This document shows, piece by piece, positions 26,631 to 34,713 of a stretch of 64,000 bases of DNA. The notes beneath the pieces are model-generated. The model made no database searches and was not told where the DNA came from. It saw only the letters and a program-made list of their open reading frames with translations. The DNA lies in the NCBI RefSeq assembly GCF_012922555.1, contig NZ_WIPK01000001.1, forward strand, positions 372,001 through 436,000, in the 5' to 3' direction. The position numbers and the translations under genes are program-made. The DNA is from Paraclostridium dentum (lineage in GTDB: Bacteria; Bacillota; Clostridia; Peptostreptococcales; Peptostreptococcaceae). The first letter of the stretch is position 1, and each line of letters opens with the position of its first letter.

Positions 26631-27584
26631 ATGAAGTATGTAATACTTTTGATTGGATTTATATTACTTATAAAGTCTGCCGATTACTTTGTTGTTGGAG
26701 CATCCTCAATTGCAAAGGCATTAAATATACCCACTATAATAATAGGTCTAACCATAGTAGCCTTTGGGACAAGTGCTCCAGAAGCAGCAGTAAGTATTTC
26801 TGCAGCTATGAAAGGACAAAATGATATAGCTATAGCAAACGTAGTAGGATCCAATATATTTAATATACTATTTGTTTTAGGGATATCAGCAATTATAGCT
26901 CCTGTAAAGGTTCAAAAGACGACTATAATAAAAGAATTTCCATTTGCATTGTTAGCATCATTGGTTTTACTTATATTGTCTCACGATATAAAATTTCAAG
27001 GATACAATGAGAATGCACTTACAAGATCTGATGGTCTTATGTTGTTTGCATTGTTTTCTATATTTATGTATTACTTATTGGAAATGGCATTATCTTCAAA
27101 GGAAGAAATGGATGTTGAACAAGGAAGTTCTAGAGATCCTATAGCAAAAAGTATACTGTTAAGCATAGGTGGTATTATAGGTATTATAATAGGTGGGAAT
27201 TTAGTTGTAGATAGTGCCACAAATATAGCTATAGATTTAGGAATGAGTGAAAACTTAGTTGGACTTACTATAGTTTCTATAGGAACATCATTACCTGAAC
27301 TTGTAACTAGTGTTGTAGCTGCAAGAAAGGGTGAGAGCGACATTGCCATGGGGAATATTATAGGATCCAATATATTTAATATATTGTTTGTATTAGGAGC
27401 ATCATCAATAATACATACTATACATGTACAACCTATCGTATTTGTAGATATGATTATTATGTTAATTGTTACCGGGATTACTTATGTATTTGCAATAAGT
27501 AAAAAACAAGTTAATAGATTTGAGGGTATAATTTTAACGGCAACATATATAGCATATATGATATTTATAATTATAAGACAATAG
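26631..27584 (+). CDS. Calcium/sodium antiporter (CaCA family, YrbG type)
   Basis: 317 residues, about ten helices arranged as two homologous halves. The alpha repeats read GLTIVAFGTSAPEAAVSI and GLTIVSIGTSLPELVTSV, each followed by a near-identical GSNIFNILFVLG. This is the K+-dependent or -independent Na+/Ca2+ exchanger superfamily, and export of Ca2+ is the usual role. An AAAAGGAG site precedes the ATG, and a long terminator follows. Confidence 0.92.
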   Translation: MKYVILLIGFILLIKSADYFVVGASSIAKALNIPTIIIGLTIVAFGTSAPEAAVSISAAMKGQNDIAIANVVGSNIFNILFVLGISAIIAPVKVQKTTIIKEFPFALLASLVLLILSHDIKFQGYNENALTRSDGLMLFALFSIFMYYLLEMALSSKEEMDVEQGSSRDPIAKSILLSIGGIIGIIIGGNLVVDSATNIAIDLGMSENLVGLTIVSIGTSLPELVTSVVAARKGESDIAMGNIIGSNIFNILFVLGASSIIHTIHVQPIVFVDMIIMLIVTGITYVFAISKKQVNRFEGIILTATYIAYMIFIIIRQ

Positions 27585-27589
27585 CAGTT

Positions 27590-27641
27590 ATAGTTAAAAA
27601 CTATATTTCGTATAAGAAGTATAGTTTTTAACTATTTTACA
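27590..27641 (+). terminator. Rho-independent terminator
   Basis: A perfect 16-bp stem (27590-27605 with 27620-27635) with a 14-base loop, followed by TTTTAC, right after the exchanger gene. Confidence 0.75.
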
Positions 27642-27703
27642 TAAAAATACCAAATATGATAAAATTTGATATAAATCATTAAAATTGTTGGGGGAGAAAT
27701 GAT

Positions 27704-28858
27704 ATGATATCGTTACCAGAAAAATTTGAAGAGTTTAGTGAAGCTAGAAGAAATGGATTTATAAAAGCTAAAGAATTAAAAGAGAGCGGGAAAAAATTAG
27801 TTGGAGTATTTTGTGCATTTACTCCAGTTGAGATACCAATGGCTGCAAAAGCTGTAACAGTTGGAGTTTGTGGGGTAAGTGAAGAACCAATAGCAGAAGC
27901 TGAAAAAATATTACCAAGAAATCTTTGTCCACTTATAAAATCAAGTTTTGGACATGCAATAACAGATACTTGTCCATATTTTTATTTTTCAGATTTATTA
28001 ATAGCAGAAACTACATGTGATGGTAAAAAGAAAATGTATGAAGAACTAGCAAAAATTAAAGACTTACATTTAATGCAATTACCAAATAGTAAGATTGGGA
28101 AGCATTCATTTGACCTTTGGAAAAATGAAATAGTAGTTTTAAAGGAAGAAATAGAAAATAAGTTTGAAGTAAAAATAACTGATGATGATATAAGAGATGC
28201 TATAAAAGATAAAAATGAAGAGAGAAGATTATTAAAAGAGTTTTATGAACTAGGTAAATTAGTGCCACCACCAATGAATGGATTTGATATGCACCAAGTT
28301 TTATATAACTCAGGATTTAAATTTGATAGAGATGAATTAAAACAAAGCGTAAGGGATTTAACTGCATCTATAAAAGAAAAATATGAAAAAGGTGAAAGAC
28401 CTGTAAGTGAAGATAAACCAAGGATACTTATAACAGGATGTCCAATAGGTGGAGTTAGTGAAAAAATAGTTAAAACTATAGAAGAAAGTGGTGCTGTAGT
28501 TGTTGCATATGAACTTTGTGGAGGAATTAGATCTAATGATGAGTTAGTTGATGAAAGTAATCCAGATCCAATAGATGCAATTGCTAAAAAATATATAAAC
28601 ATAGCTTGTTCATGCATGGTAAATAATGATGCAAGAATAGAGTTAATAGATAGACTTATGGATGAATATAAGATAGATGGGGTTATAGATGTTGTTCTTC
28701 AGGCTTGTCATACATTCAATGTAGAAAGTTATAGAATTAAACAATTTGTAAATAACGTTAAAAATAAACCGTATATGGCTATAGAAACAGATTATTCTAA
28801 ATCTGATACAGAACAATTAAGAACTAGATTTGAAGCTTTTATAGAAATGATAGACTAA
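27704..28858 (+). CDS. Double-cubane-cluster reductase (HgdB/YjiM family)
   Basis: 384 residues, 2-hydroxyacyl-CoA dehydratase beta/YjiM superfamily. Conserved cysteines recur in VFCAFTPVEIP, RNLCPLIKSS, DTCPYF, AETTCDGKKKM, TGCPIGG, ACSCM and LQACHTF. Single-subunit members paired with an activator are known as DCCP, carrying an [8Fe-9S] double-cubane cluster and able to reduce small molecules at low potential. There is no partner alpha subunit, so a CoA-ester dehydratase is unlikely. A GGGGGAG site precedes the ATG; the activator gene follows 13 bases downstream. Confidence 0.85.
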   Translation: MISLPEKFEEFSEARRNGFIKAKELKESGKKLVGVFCAFTPVEIPMAAKAVTVGVCGVSEEPIAEAEKILPRNLCPLIKSSFGHAITDTCPYFYFSDLLIAETTCDGKKKMYEELAKIKDLHLMQLPNSKIGKHSFDLWKNEIVVLKEEIENKFEVKITDDDIRDAIKDKNEERRLLKEFYELGKLVPPPMNGFDMHQVLYNSGFKFDRDELKQSVRDLTASIKEKYEKGERPVSEDKPRILITGCPIGGVSEKIVKTIEESGAVVVAYELCGGIRSNDELVDESNPDPIDAIAKKYINIACSCMVNNDARIELIDRLMDEYKIDGVIDVVLQACHTFNVESYRIKQFVNNVKNKPYMAIETDYSKSDTEQLRTRFEAFIEMID

Positions 28859-28871
28859 GTAGGTGGATTTT

Positions 28872-29630
28872 ATGTACAGTATAGGTATAGACTCTGGATC
28901 TGTAGCAACAAAAGGTGTATTATTTGATGGAGAAAAAATAGTAAACAAAATTGTTATACCAACAGGGTGGAGTCCTAAGAATGCATCATTAGAAGTTTAT
29001 GAAAAACTTGCTAATGATATAGAAAAAGATAAAATAAATAAAGTTGTAGGAACAGGATATGGAAGAGTGAGCATGGACTTTGTAGACAAAAAAGTTACGG
29101 AGATAACATGTCATGCAAAAGGAATACATTTTTTAAATAACAATATAAGGACAATATTAGATATTGGCGGACAAGATAGTAAAGTTATAAACTTAGATAA
29201 TGATGGAAATGTATCTAATTTTATAATGAATGATAAATGTGCAGCGGGGACAGGTCGTTTTTTACAAGTTACATCTAATTTACTAGGAAGTGATGTAGAA
29301 AGCATTGATAAGTTAGCTAAGGATGCAATTCCACAAGATATATCAAGTATGTGTACTGTTTTTGCTGAATCAGAAATTATTAGTTTATTAGCAAAAAATA
29401 TATCTAAAGAATCAATAGCGTCAGGAATATTACAATCTATAGCAAATAGATCTAAGTCTATGTTATCTAGAATTGATATATTAGATGATATTGCATTTAC
29501 TGGAGGGGTTGCTAAAAGCAACGTTTTAGTAAATATGATAGAAAATAATTTAGGAAAGAAAATCTTTATAGCTGATGATACTCAAATAATAGGGGCACTA
29601 GGAGCTGCGATTATTGGATATAAAAAATAA
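28872..29630 (+). CDS. ATP-dependent activator of the double-cubane reductase (HgdC/YjiL family)
   Basis: 252 residues, ASKHA-fold ATPase. The phosphate loops are GIDSGSVATKGVLF and LDIGGQDSKVI. The cluster-binding region has C-A-A-G-T-G (NDKCAAGTGRF) and the SSMCTVFAESE cysteine, the two per-monomer ligands of the bridging [4Fe-4S] cluster. It drives electrons into its partner by ATP hydrolysis. I choose the ATG at 28872, six bases after AGGTGG, over an in-frame GTG at 28863. Confidence 0.88.
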   Translation: MYSIGIDSGSVATKGVLFDGEKIVNKIVIPTGWSPKNASLEVYEKLANDIEKDKINKVVGTGYGRVSMDFVDKKVTEITCHAKGIHFLNNNIRTILDIGGQDSKVINLDNDGNVSNFIMNDKCAAGTGRFLQVTSNLLGSDVESIDKLAKDAIPQDISSMCTVFAESEIISLLAKNISKESIASGILQSIANRSKSMLSRIDILDDIAFTGGVAKSNVLVNMIENNLGKKIFIADDTQIIGALGAAIIGYKK

Positions 29631-29660
29631 AAAAGGATGGCTGATAGCCATCCTTTTATT
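29631..29660. terminator. Bidirectional terminator
   Basis: A perfect 12-bp GC-containing stem (AAAAGGATGGCT and its complement, 3-base loop) with T-runs on both sides, between convergent genes. Confidence 0.9.
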
Positions 29661-31083
29661 ATGCAATAGAACTTTCAAGTTCTTCTGAGTTTTCATCTGA
29701 TAATTTTGTAATTCCGAATCCTGTAGCAGCTAACGTCAATGACATTAAAGGACATAGAAGATTAAAAAATGCAAATGGTAAAAATACAAATGATCCAACT
29801 CCAAGTGTAGCACTCATATATGCTCCACATGTATTCCAAGGAATAAGAGGAGATGTTATTGTTGCACTGTCTTCTAGAGAACGAGAAAGATTTTCTGGAC
29901 AAAGACCTTGCTTTTTAAATGCTTCTCTGTACATACTTCCAGGCATTACTATTGCTAGATATTGATCAGCAACTGCTAAATTAGTTCCTATACATGTAAA
30001 GATAGTTGCAGACACTAAACCAAAAGTTCCTTTTGCAAATTTTAATATAGCAGAAGCTAGCGCTTCTAACATTCCAGTTTTTTCAAGTATTCCACCTGTA
30101 GTTAAAGCACATAACATAAGAGATACTGTACCTAACATACTATTAAGTCCACCGCGAGTTAATAGTTCGTCCACAAAGGCCATTCCACTATTTGATGTAT
30201 ATCCAACTTGAGCAACTTCTAAAACATCTTTAATTGAAGCACCTTGGAAAACTATAGCTACAAAACCTCCAAGTAAGGTACCTATAACAAGACCTGGAAT
30301 AGCAGGAACTTTAAAGATAACCATTACTATAACCATTACAGGTATTAATAGTAATAATGGAGATAATGTATTATAATTTGAAGCTAAAGCTTGTTGTATT
30401 TGTAAAATTTGGCTATTATCTATAACTTGTCCTGCATATTTAAATCCAATTACAGCATATAGTATAAGAGCAATAACATATGCCGGAATAGTTGAATAAA
30501 GCATGTGCTTTATATGTGTAAATAAATTAGTGCCAGCCATAGCCGGAGCTAAGTTTGTTGTATCTGAAAGAGGAGACATTTTATCACCAAAGTATGCACC
30601 TGAGATAATAGCACCAGCTATTATTTCCTTAGGAATACCTAAAGCACTTCCTATACCTAAAAGGGCTATACCTATAGTACCGGCTGTAGTCCAAGAAGAA
30701 CCTGTAGATATAGAAACTATAGAACATATAATAGTTGTAGCAACTAAAAATATTCCTGGAGAAAGTATGTTCAATCCCCAATATATCATACTTGGAACAA
30801 CCCCTGAAATTATCCATGTACCAATTAACATACCAACAATTAATAAAATTATAATAGCTTGCATAGTAGAATTTATAGTTGATAATATACCTTCTTCAAG
30901 CTCTTTCCATGTAAATCCTAATTTAAATATTGCAACAAATCCACAGAAAACGCCACCTAAAACTAGGGGAATATGAGCTGAAAGTCCTAGTTTAGTTAAA
31001 GATATTGATAGTGTAAAAATTAAAAATCCTAAACATAGAAGTGAATCGCCAAGCGATGCCTGCCTTTTTTCTCTTTTTAACAT
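29659..31083 (-). CDS. NhaC-family transporter under lysine riboswitch control (probable lysine importer)
   Basis: 474 residues with about 11 hydrophobic helices and NhaC motifs ISTGSSWTTAGTIGIAL and GAYFGDKMSPLSDTTNLAP. The leader carries a lysine riboswitch (31210-31379) followed by a terminator, so the gene is switched off when lysine is plentiful. NhaC-type genes behind this riboswitch are regarded as lysine transporters, which is a better name than Na+/H+ antiporter. GGAGG lies before the ATG. It differs clearly in sequence from the NhaC of the kam operon. Confidence 0.88.
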   Translation of the reverse strand: MLKREKRQASLGDSLLCLGFLIFTLSISLTKLGLSAHIPLVLGGVFCGFVAIFKLGFTWKELEEGILSTINSTMQAIIILLIVGMLIGTWIISGVVPSMIYWGLNILSPGIFLVATTIICSIVSISTGSSWTTAGTIGIALLGIGSALGIPKEIIAGAIISGAYFGDKMSPLSDTTNLAPAMAGTNLFTHIKHMLYSTIPAYVIALILYAVIGFKYAGQVIDNSQILQIQQALASNYNTLSPLLLLIPVMVIVMVIFKVPAIPGLVIGTLLGGFVAIVFQGASIKDVLEVAQVGYTSNSGMAFVDELLTRGGLNSMLGTVSLMLCALTTGGILEKTGMLEALASAILKFAKGTFGLVSATIFTCIGTNLAVADQYLAIVMPGSMYREAFKKQGLCPENLSRSLEDSATITSPLIPWNTCGAYMSATLGVGSFVFLPFAFFNLLCPLMSLTLAATGFGITKLSDENSEELESSIA

Positions 31084-31138
31084 AATTTAACCTCCAAATG
31101 GTGTATTGAGAATATAACGGGAATGGAGAATGATAATA

Positions 31139-31178
31139 AAAAAGGTCTAAGAATATTAAGAGATATTCCTAGACCTGA
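31139..31178 (-). terminator. Riboswitch-controlled intrinsic terminator
   Basis: Read on the minus strand, AGGTCTAGGAATATC pairs with its near-complement and is followed by TTTTTT, between the lysine aptamer and the NhaC start. This is the expression platform of the riboswitch. Confidence 0.85.
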
Positions 31179-31209
31179 AATTATAATTTGAAAATATAAT
31201 AACTTTAAT

Positions 31210-31379
31210 CTAAAGATAGCCCTCCACATAAAGTGACAGTGTTATATATCTTATACATAACCCCAATATATAAGTTTTAAGCTTAACTTATATATTTCGG
31301 CATCATTACCTTTCCTATTAAATCTTAGGTGCTTTCCCTCAATAATAGTACTATTTAATAATGCAACCTCTACCATTAG
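31210..31379 (-). ncRNA. Lysine riboswitch (L box) aptamer
   Basis: On the minus strand the conserved core elements appear in order: GGTAGAGGTTGCA, then AGTA, GGGAAAGC, GGAAAGGTAATGATGCCGAA, TTGGGGTTATGT, ACTGTCA and finally GGAGGGCTATC. The first and last blocks form P1 (CTAATGGTAG against CTATCTTTAG). A helix of about 10 bp closing on AAGC (around 31270-31290) fits one of the peripheral arms. The aptamer is followed by an intrinsic terminator, so lysine binding should end transcription before the NhaC gene. Confidence 0.93.
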
Positions 31380-31407
31380 TTATATTCTGTTTAAATTTAT
31401 GTATTTA

Positions 31408-31435
31408 ATTATAACATATTAAATGAAATTGTAAA
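31408..31435 (-). promoter_or_regulatory. Sigma-A promoter of the riboswitch-NhaC transcript
   Basis: On the minus strand TTTACA and TATAAT are separated by 16 bases, about 30 bases before the aptamer begins. Confidence 0.65.
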
Positions 31436-31460
31436 TATAAATTTAAATTTTATGAAAATA

Positions 31461-31496
31461 AAAAACAGTCTATCTTATTAAGATAGACTGTTTTTT
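31461..31496 (-). terminator. Terminator of the cotE-like gene
   Basis: A perfect stem of at least 15 bp (AAAAACAGTCTATCT and its complement) with a T-run on the minus strand, just after the stop codon. Confidence 0.88.
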
Positions 31497-33255
31497 AAAT
31501 TAAAAAGTTTGGTCCATATGTTTCTTCTATCTCACGTCTTAATTCACTAGGGTTATTAATCCCATCACTCATTGCTTTGGCAAGGATATTTGCTTTATCA
31601 TAAGGAGCCATCCAAGAGAAAATACCTCCAAGGCAGTTATCTATTACATACTGAGTTTTTATATAAATAGATAGCATATCGTCATAAGACATAGCAAATT
31701 CATCATCTCTTACTAAATATGGAGCTTGTGCCTCTTTATCAAACTTATATACATATCCATTTTTGTTTATAAAATCTTTTCTAAGTTGGTCAAAAGATTT
31801 CGTTATTGTAGCTCCCAATCTTCCATAGAAAGGAACTCCCATTAATATTTTTTCTGATGGCATTCCAGCTTCAATTAAATTATTAACCATAATATCTACA
31901 CTATACCCAGGCAAAGAAAGTGGAGACTCATATAGGTTCGATTGATGCTTTTGACCTTGTGCACCTGTTTCACCAGCAGTAAAATCGTAGCTCATTAAAT
32001 TGAAATAGTTAATTAAAGGAGCTATTTTGTTTATTTCTGCACTTTTATTTAGATATTCTCTTGTTCCAGTACCTGCAACACTTAACCACTTATCGGGTCC
32101 AATTACATCTCGAAGGGCTGTTAGTAAAAGTGTAAAATTTTCCCTATCTTCAGGTCTAGATTTGATACCTGCACCACTAGTTCCAGGGTATTCCCAATCT
32201 ATATCTATTCCATCTAAGTCATATTGTTTTATAAGTGCATTTACTTGTCTAGCAAAATTATATCTAGAAGCTGGAGTCGCAGCAGCATCTGAAAATCCGT
32301 CTTGACCCCATCCACCTATTGCTGCAATTACCTGAAGGTCTGGATTATCTTTTCTAAGTGCAAGTAATTGACGTAAGTAACGTGGTGTTGGAACAAATAA
32401 AGTGCCATCAGGTTTAATTTCAACAAATGCATATATTACGAAATCAAGTAAAAATGCATCAACACTTGTAGGGTCTCCTAAAACGTATGTTCCAACTAAT
32501 CTGTTTAAGTCAGGACAATTTGGATTAACTGGAATAACATTTGTAGGAGAATCTATTTGAGGTCTACCTTTAGAATTAGTTTTAGTATTATAATCTAACT
32601 TTTTATTATTAGGATCTTTATCATCTATAAAACATAGATACCAATCCATACAGCTTTTATTTTTGTCGCAACTCTTAATTCTTTCTTTTAATTCATTATA
32701 AGTTTTAGGAGGTGGCAAAATTACAGGCATTCCAGGAAGCCAGTCAGCAGGTGTTAAAACATTATGTTCATCTGAAGTTTGAAGAGCATCTATTATTCTA
32801 ACTATTTCAGGAATGTTTCTTCCTGTAGTTAAAGGATAATATAATATTGTTCTTAAAATTTGATTTGGATCAATTATAAAAACAGATCTAACAGTAGATG
32901 TATCGCTCATTTGTTCTGAAATCATTCCATATAATCTAGATATTTCCATTTTTCTATCATCTATTACAGGAAATGGAATTTCAATACCTGTATGCAAAAA
33001 TATATTGTATAGCCAAGCTAAATGAGAGCTGTTGCTATCAACGCTAAGACCTATAAGTTCAGTATTTCTTTTTTTAAAATTAGAATAATATTTTGCAAAA
33101 CATAAAAATTCTGTTGTACATACTGGTGTAAAATCACCAGGATGAGAAAATAATACAACCCATTTACCTTTATAATCAGATAGCTTGATAGGTCCTTGAG
33201 TTGTATTTGCGCTGAAATTAGGTGCTTTAGTACCTAAGTTAGGAAGACATGGCAA
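31495..33255 (-). CDS. cotE: Spore coat bifunctional peroxiredoxin/chitinase (CotE type)
   Basis: 586 residues. The N-terminal 1-Cys peroxiredoxin domain (about 1-220) has the peroxidatic cysteine C46 in PGDFTPVCTTEF. A Cys/Lys-rich linker (about 220-270) leads to a GH18 chitinase domain (about 275-586) with AAIGGWGQDGF and the catalytic DGIDIDWEYP, acid/base E355. Clostridioides difficile CotE has the same fusion and acts on mucin/chitin-like glycans from the spore surface. I choose a TTG start at 33255, seven bases after AAAGGAG; a GTG at 33264 overlaps that site. It lacks an obvious signal peptide, as expected for a coat protein. Confidence 0.88.
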   Translation of the reverse strand: MPCLPNLGTKAPNFSANTTQGPIKLSDYKGKWVVLFSHPGDFTPVCTTEFLCFAKYYSNFKKRNTELIGLSVDSNSSHLAWLYNIFLHTGIEIPFPVIDDRKMEISRLYGMISEQMSDTSTVRSVFIIDPNQILRTILYYPLTTGRNIPEIVRIIDALQTSDEHNVLTPADWLPGMPVILPPPKTYNELKERIKSCDKNKSCMDWYLCFIDDKDPNNKKLDYNTKTNSKGRPQIDSPTNVIPVNPNCPDLNRLVGTYVLGDPTSVDAFLLDFVIYAFVEIKPDGTLFVPTPRYLRQLLALRKDNPDLQVIAAIGGWGQDGFSDAAATPASRYNFARQVNALIKQYDLDGIDIDWEYPGTSGAGIKSRPEDRENFTLLLTALRDVIGPDKWLSVAGTGTREYLNKSAEINKIAPLINYFNLMSYDFTAGETGAQGQKHQSNLYESPLSLPGYSVDIMVNNLIEAGMPSEKILMGVPFYGRLGATITKSFDQLRKDFINKNGYVYKFDKEAQAPYLVRDDEFAMSYDDMLSIYIKTQYVIDNCLGGIFSWMAPYDKANILAKAMSDGINNPSELRREIEETYGPNFLI

Positions 33256-33407
33256 ATAAATCACTCCTTTGTAAAGTTATTCTTAATATTTAATTTATTA
33301 ATTATAACTGGTTAATGTTACTAATAAGAATTGCTATTTTAATACAAATTTGTTATATTTATTATATTAGAACTATGTATTATTTGTTGTAATTAGGGGG
33401 CATAAAC

Positions 33408-33734
33408 ATGAAAAGTAGCCGAAAAAATAAAAAAGTGGCAAGAATTACTAGAACATTTTCAGACATTTCGAGAATTTTTGTATTATCATCTGTAATATCT
33501 GTAAGCATTATTAGTGTTTTAATTTTGGTAAATGCTTTTAATGGGATATTCATAGGATTTAGATATTATATTATGTTAACTATGGCTATGGTTTTAACAC
33601 TAACACCATGCTGGGTTTTATGTGATAGCAAGAGAATATTTGGTGCTAGAACTCAAAGACGAAAGCAAGTTGTTAAACCAGCTAAAAGATCTACTAGAAG
33701 TAGAGAGTCAATTAGAAAAAGAAAAATATCTTAA
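33408..33734 (+). CDS. Small two-helix membrane protein with basic tail
   Basis: 108 residues. A basic N-terminus (MKSSRKNKKVARITR) is followed by two hydrophobic segments at about 25-45 and 50-71, then a very basic tail rich in Arg, Lys and Ser (for example RRKQVVKPAKRSTRSR). No recognised family. An AGGGGG site precedes the ATG, and a terminator follows. It may belong functionally with the PP2C and TPR genes downstream, but it has its own terminator. Confidence 0.6.
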   Translation: MKSSRKNKKVARITRTFSDISRIFVLSSVISVSIISVLILVNAFNGIFIGFRYYIMLTMAMVLTLTPCWVLCDSKRIFGARTQRRKQVVKPAKRSTRSRESIRKRKIS

Positions 33735-33763
33735 AAAGTACAGGGTACACTGTACTTTTTTTT
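33733..33763 (+). terminator. Rho-independent terminator
   Basis: An 11-bp stem (AAAAAGTACAG and its complement, 6-base loop) followed by a T-run. Confidence 0.85.
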
Positions 33764-33805
33764 ATGTTCACTAATATAATAAATAGTAAGTTAAGGGGGG
33801 GTTGG

Positions 33806-34609
33806 ATGAAATACGATATATTTTCAAGCAGTACGGTTGGATACAAAAACAAGCTTAAAAATAAAGGGTCACAGGATTACTTAATTCACAAAAAATTGGA
33901 AAATGGAGTGATCTGTGCAATAGGTGATGGACATGGAATAAGAAGATGTAAATATAGTTATAAAGGTTCAGAATTTGCATGTAATGCATGTATTGATATA
34001 TTAACGGATTTGTACAATAATATAAAGAATTTAGATGGAGATAATTTAGAAACAGGTATTAAAGAATTAAAAGAAAATAAAAGTATAGAAAAAAGTATTC
34101 AAAAAAAATGGAGAGAATATGTTATAGATCACTTTAAAACTAAAATTCCAAATGTTTATGATATAGATTATGTACTTTACGGAACTACCCTTATAGGTGT
34201 TTTAGTAACAAACAACATTAAACTATACTTGCAAATAGGAGATGGAAACATCGTTGAATATGATAACGAGTTTAATTTAGTGGAGTATACAAAAGAAAGT
34301 AAGGTAAAAGGGGTTTTGAATTCTATGTATTTAGATGATGCTTACAAGTATATAGATTTAAAAATAGAAAAAGTTAATAAATTGGATGTTGATTCCATAG
34401 TGTTGTTTTCAGATGGATTTACAAATAGCTTTAGAACTTATAAAGATTTAGATGATAATTTGAAGTATACTATAAACCAGTATAGAAAAAATGTATTCAC
34501 TAAATATAATTTAAAAAAAACATACAAAAAATATTTAGAAACTTTATCAACTAATAATAGTAAGGATGATATAAGTATAGTTTTTATATTACAAACAACA
34601 TTGAAATAA
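33806..34609 (+). CDS. PP2C-family serine/threonine phosphatase
   Basis: 267 residues. Metal-binding motifs of PP2C are present in order: a KGSQDY start (replacing the usual NxD), AIGDGHG, LYLQIGDGNIVEYD, LFSDGFTNSF and the C-terminal SKDDISIVFI. It is soluble, with no transmembrane segment. No protein kinase is encoded nearby, so its substrate is unknown; the downstream TPR membrane proteins are candidates. I start at the ATG at 33806, directly after a run of seven G; an upstream in-frame ATG at 33764 lacks a ribosome binding site. Confidence 0.82.
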   Translation: MKYDIFSSSTVGYKNKLKNKGSQDYLIHKKLENGVICAIGDGHGIRRCKYSYKGSEFACNACIDILTDLYNNIKNLDGDNLETGIKELKENKSIEKSIQKKWREYVIDHFKTKIPNVYDIDYVLYGTTLIGVLVTNNIKLYLQIGDGNIVEYDNEFNLVEYTKESKVKGVLNSMYLDDAYKYIDLKIEKVNKLDVDSIVLFSDGFTNSFRTYKDLDDNLKYTINQYRKNVFTKYNLKKTYKKYLETLSTNNSKDDISIVFILQTTLK

Positions 34610-34623
34610 TATGTTGTTTTTTT
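34593..34623 (+). terminator. Rho-independent terminator overlapping the PP2C stop
   Basis: A 9-bp stem (AAACAACAT and its complement) spans the stop codon and ends in seven T. Confidence 0.7.
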
Positions 34624-34661
34624 GATATAAACTAGAAAATATAGTTAATACTAGATATATA

Positions 34662-34670
34662 TGGTATAAT
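34662..34670 (+). promoter_or_regulatory. Extended -10 promoter of the TPR-type membrane protein gene
   Basis: TGGTATAAT, a TGn-extended -10 element, with no convincing -35, about 45 bases before the start codon. Confidence 0.5.
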
Positions 34671-34713
34671 TAATAGTAAAACATTTATATTGCTGTTAAA
34701 GGAAGGTAAGAGA

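Noticed and set aside
30503-30976. Plus-strand ORF of 157 residues opposite the riboswitch-controlled NhaC
   Set aside because: Antisense to a clear membrane protein; the translation has no domain and no ribosome binding site.
29659-31083. Plain Na+/H+ antiporter annotation for the minus-strand NhaC
   Set aside because: The lysine riboswitch in its leader makes a lysine transporter more likely.
32027-32305. Plus-strand ORF opposite the GH18 domain
   Set aside because: Shadow of cotE; the GH18 catalytic motif is on the minus strand.
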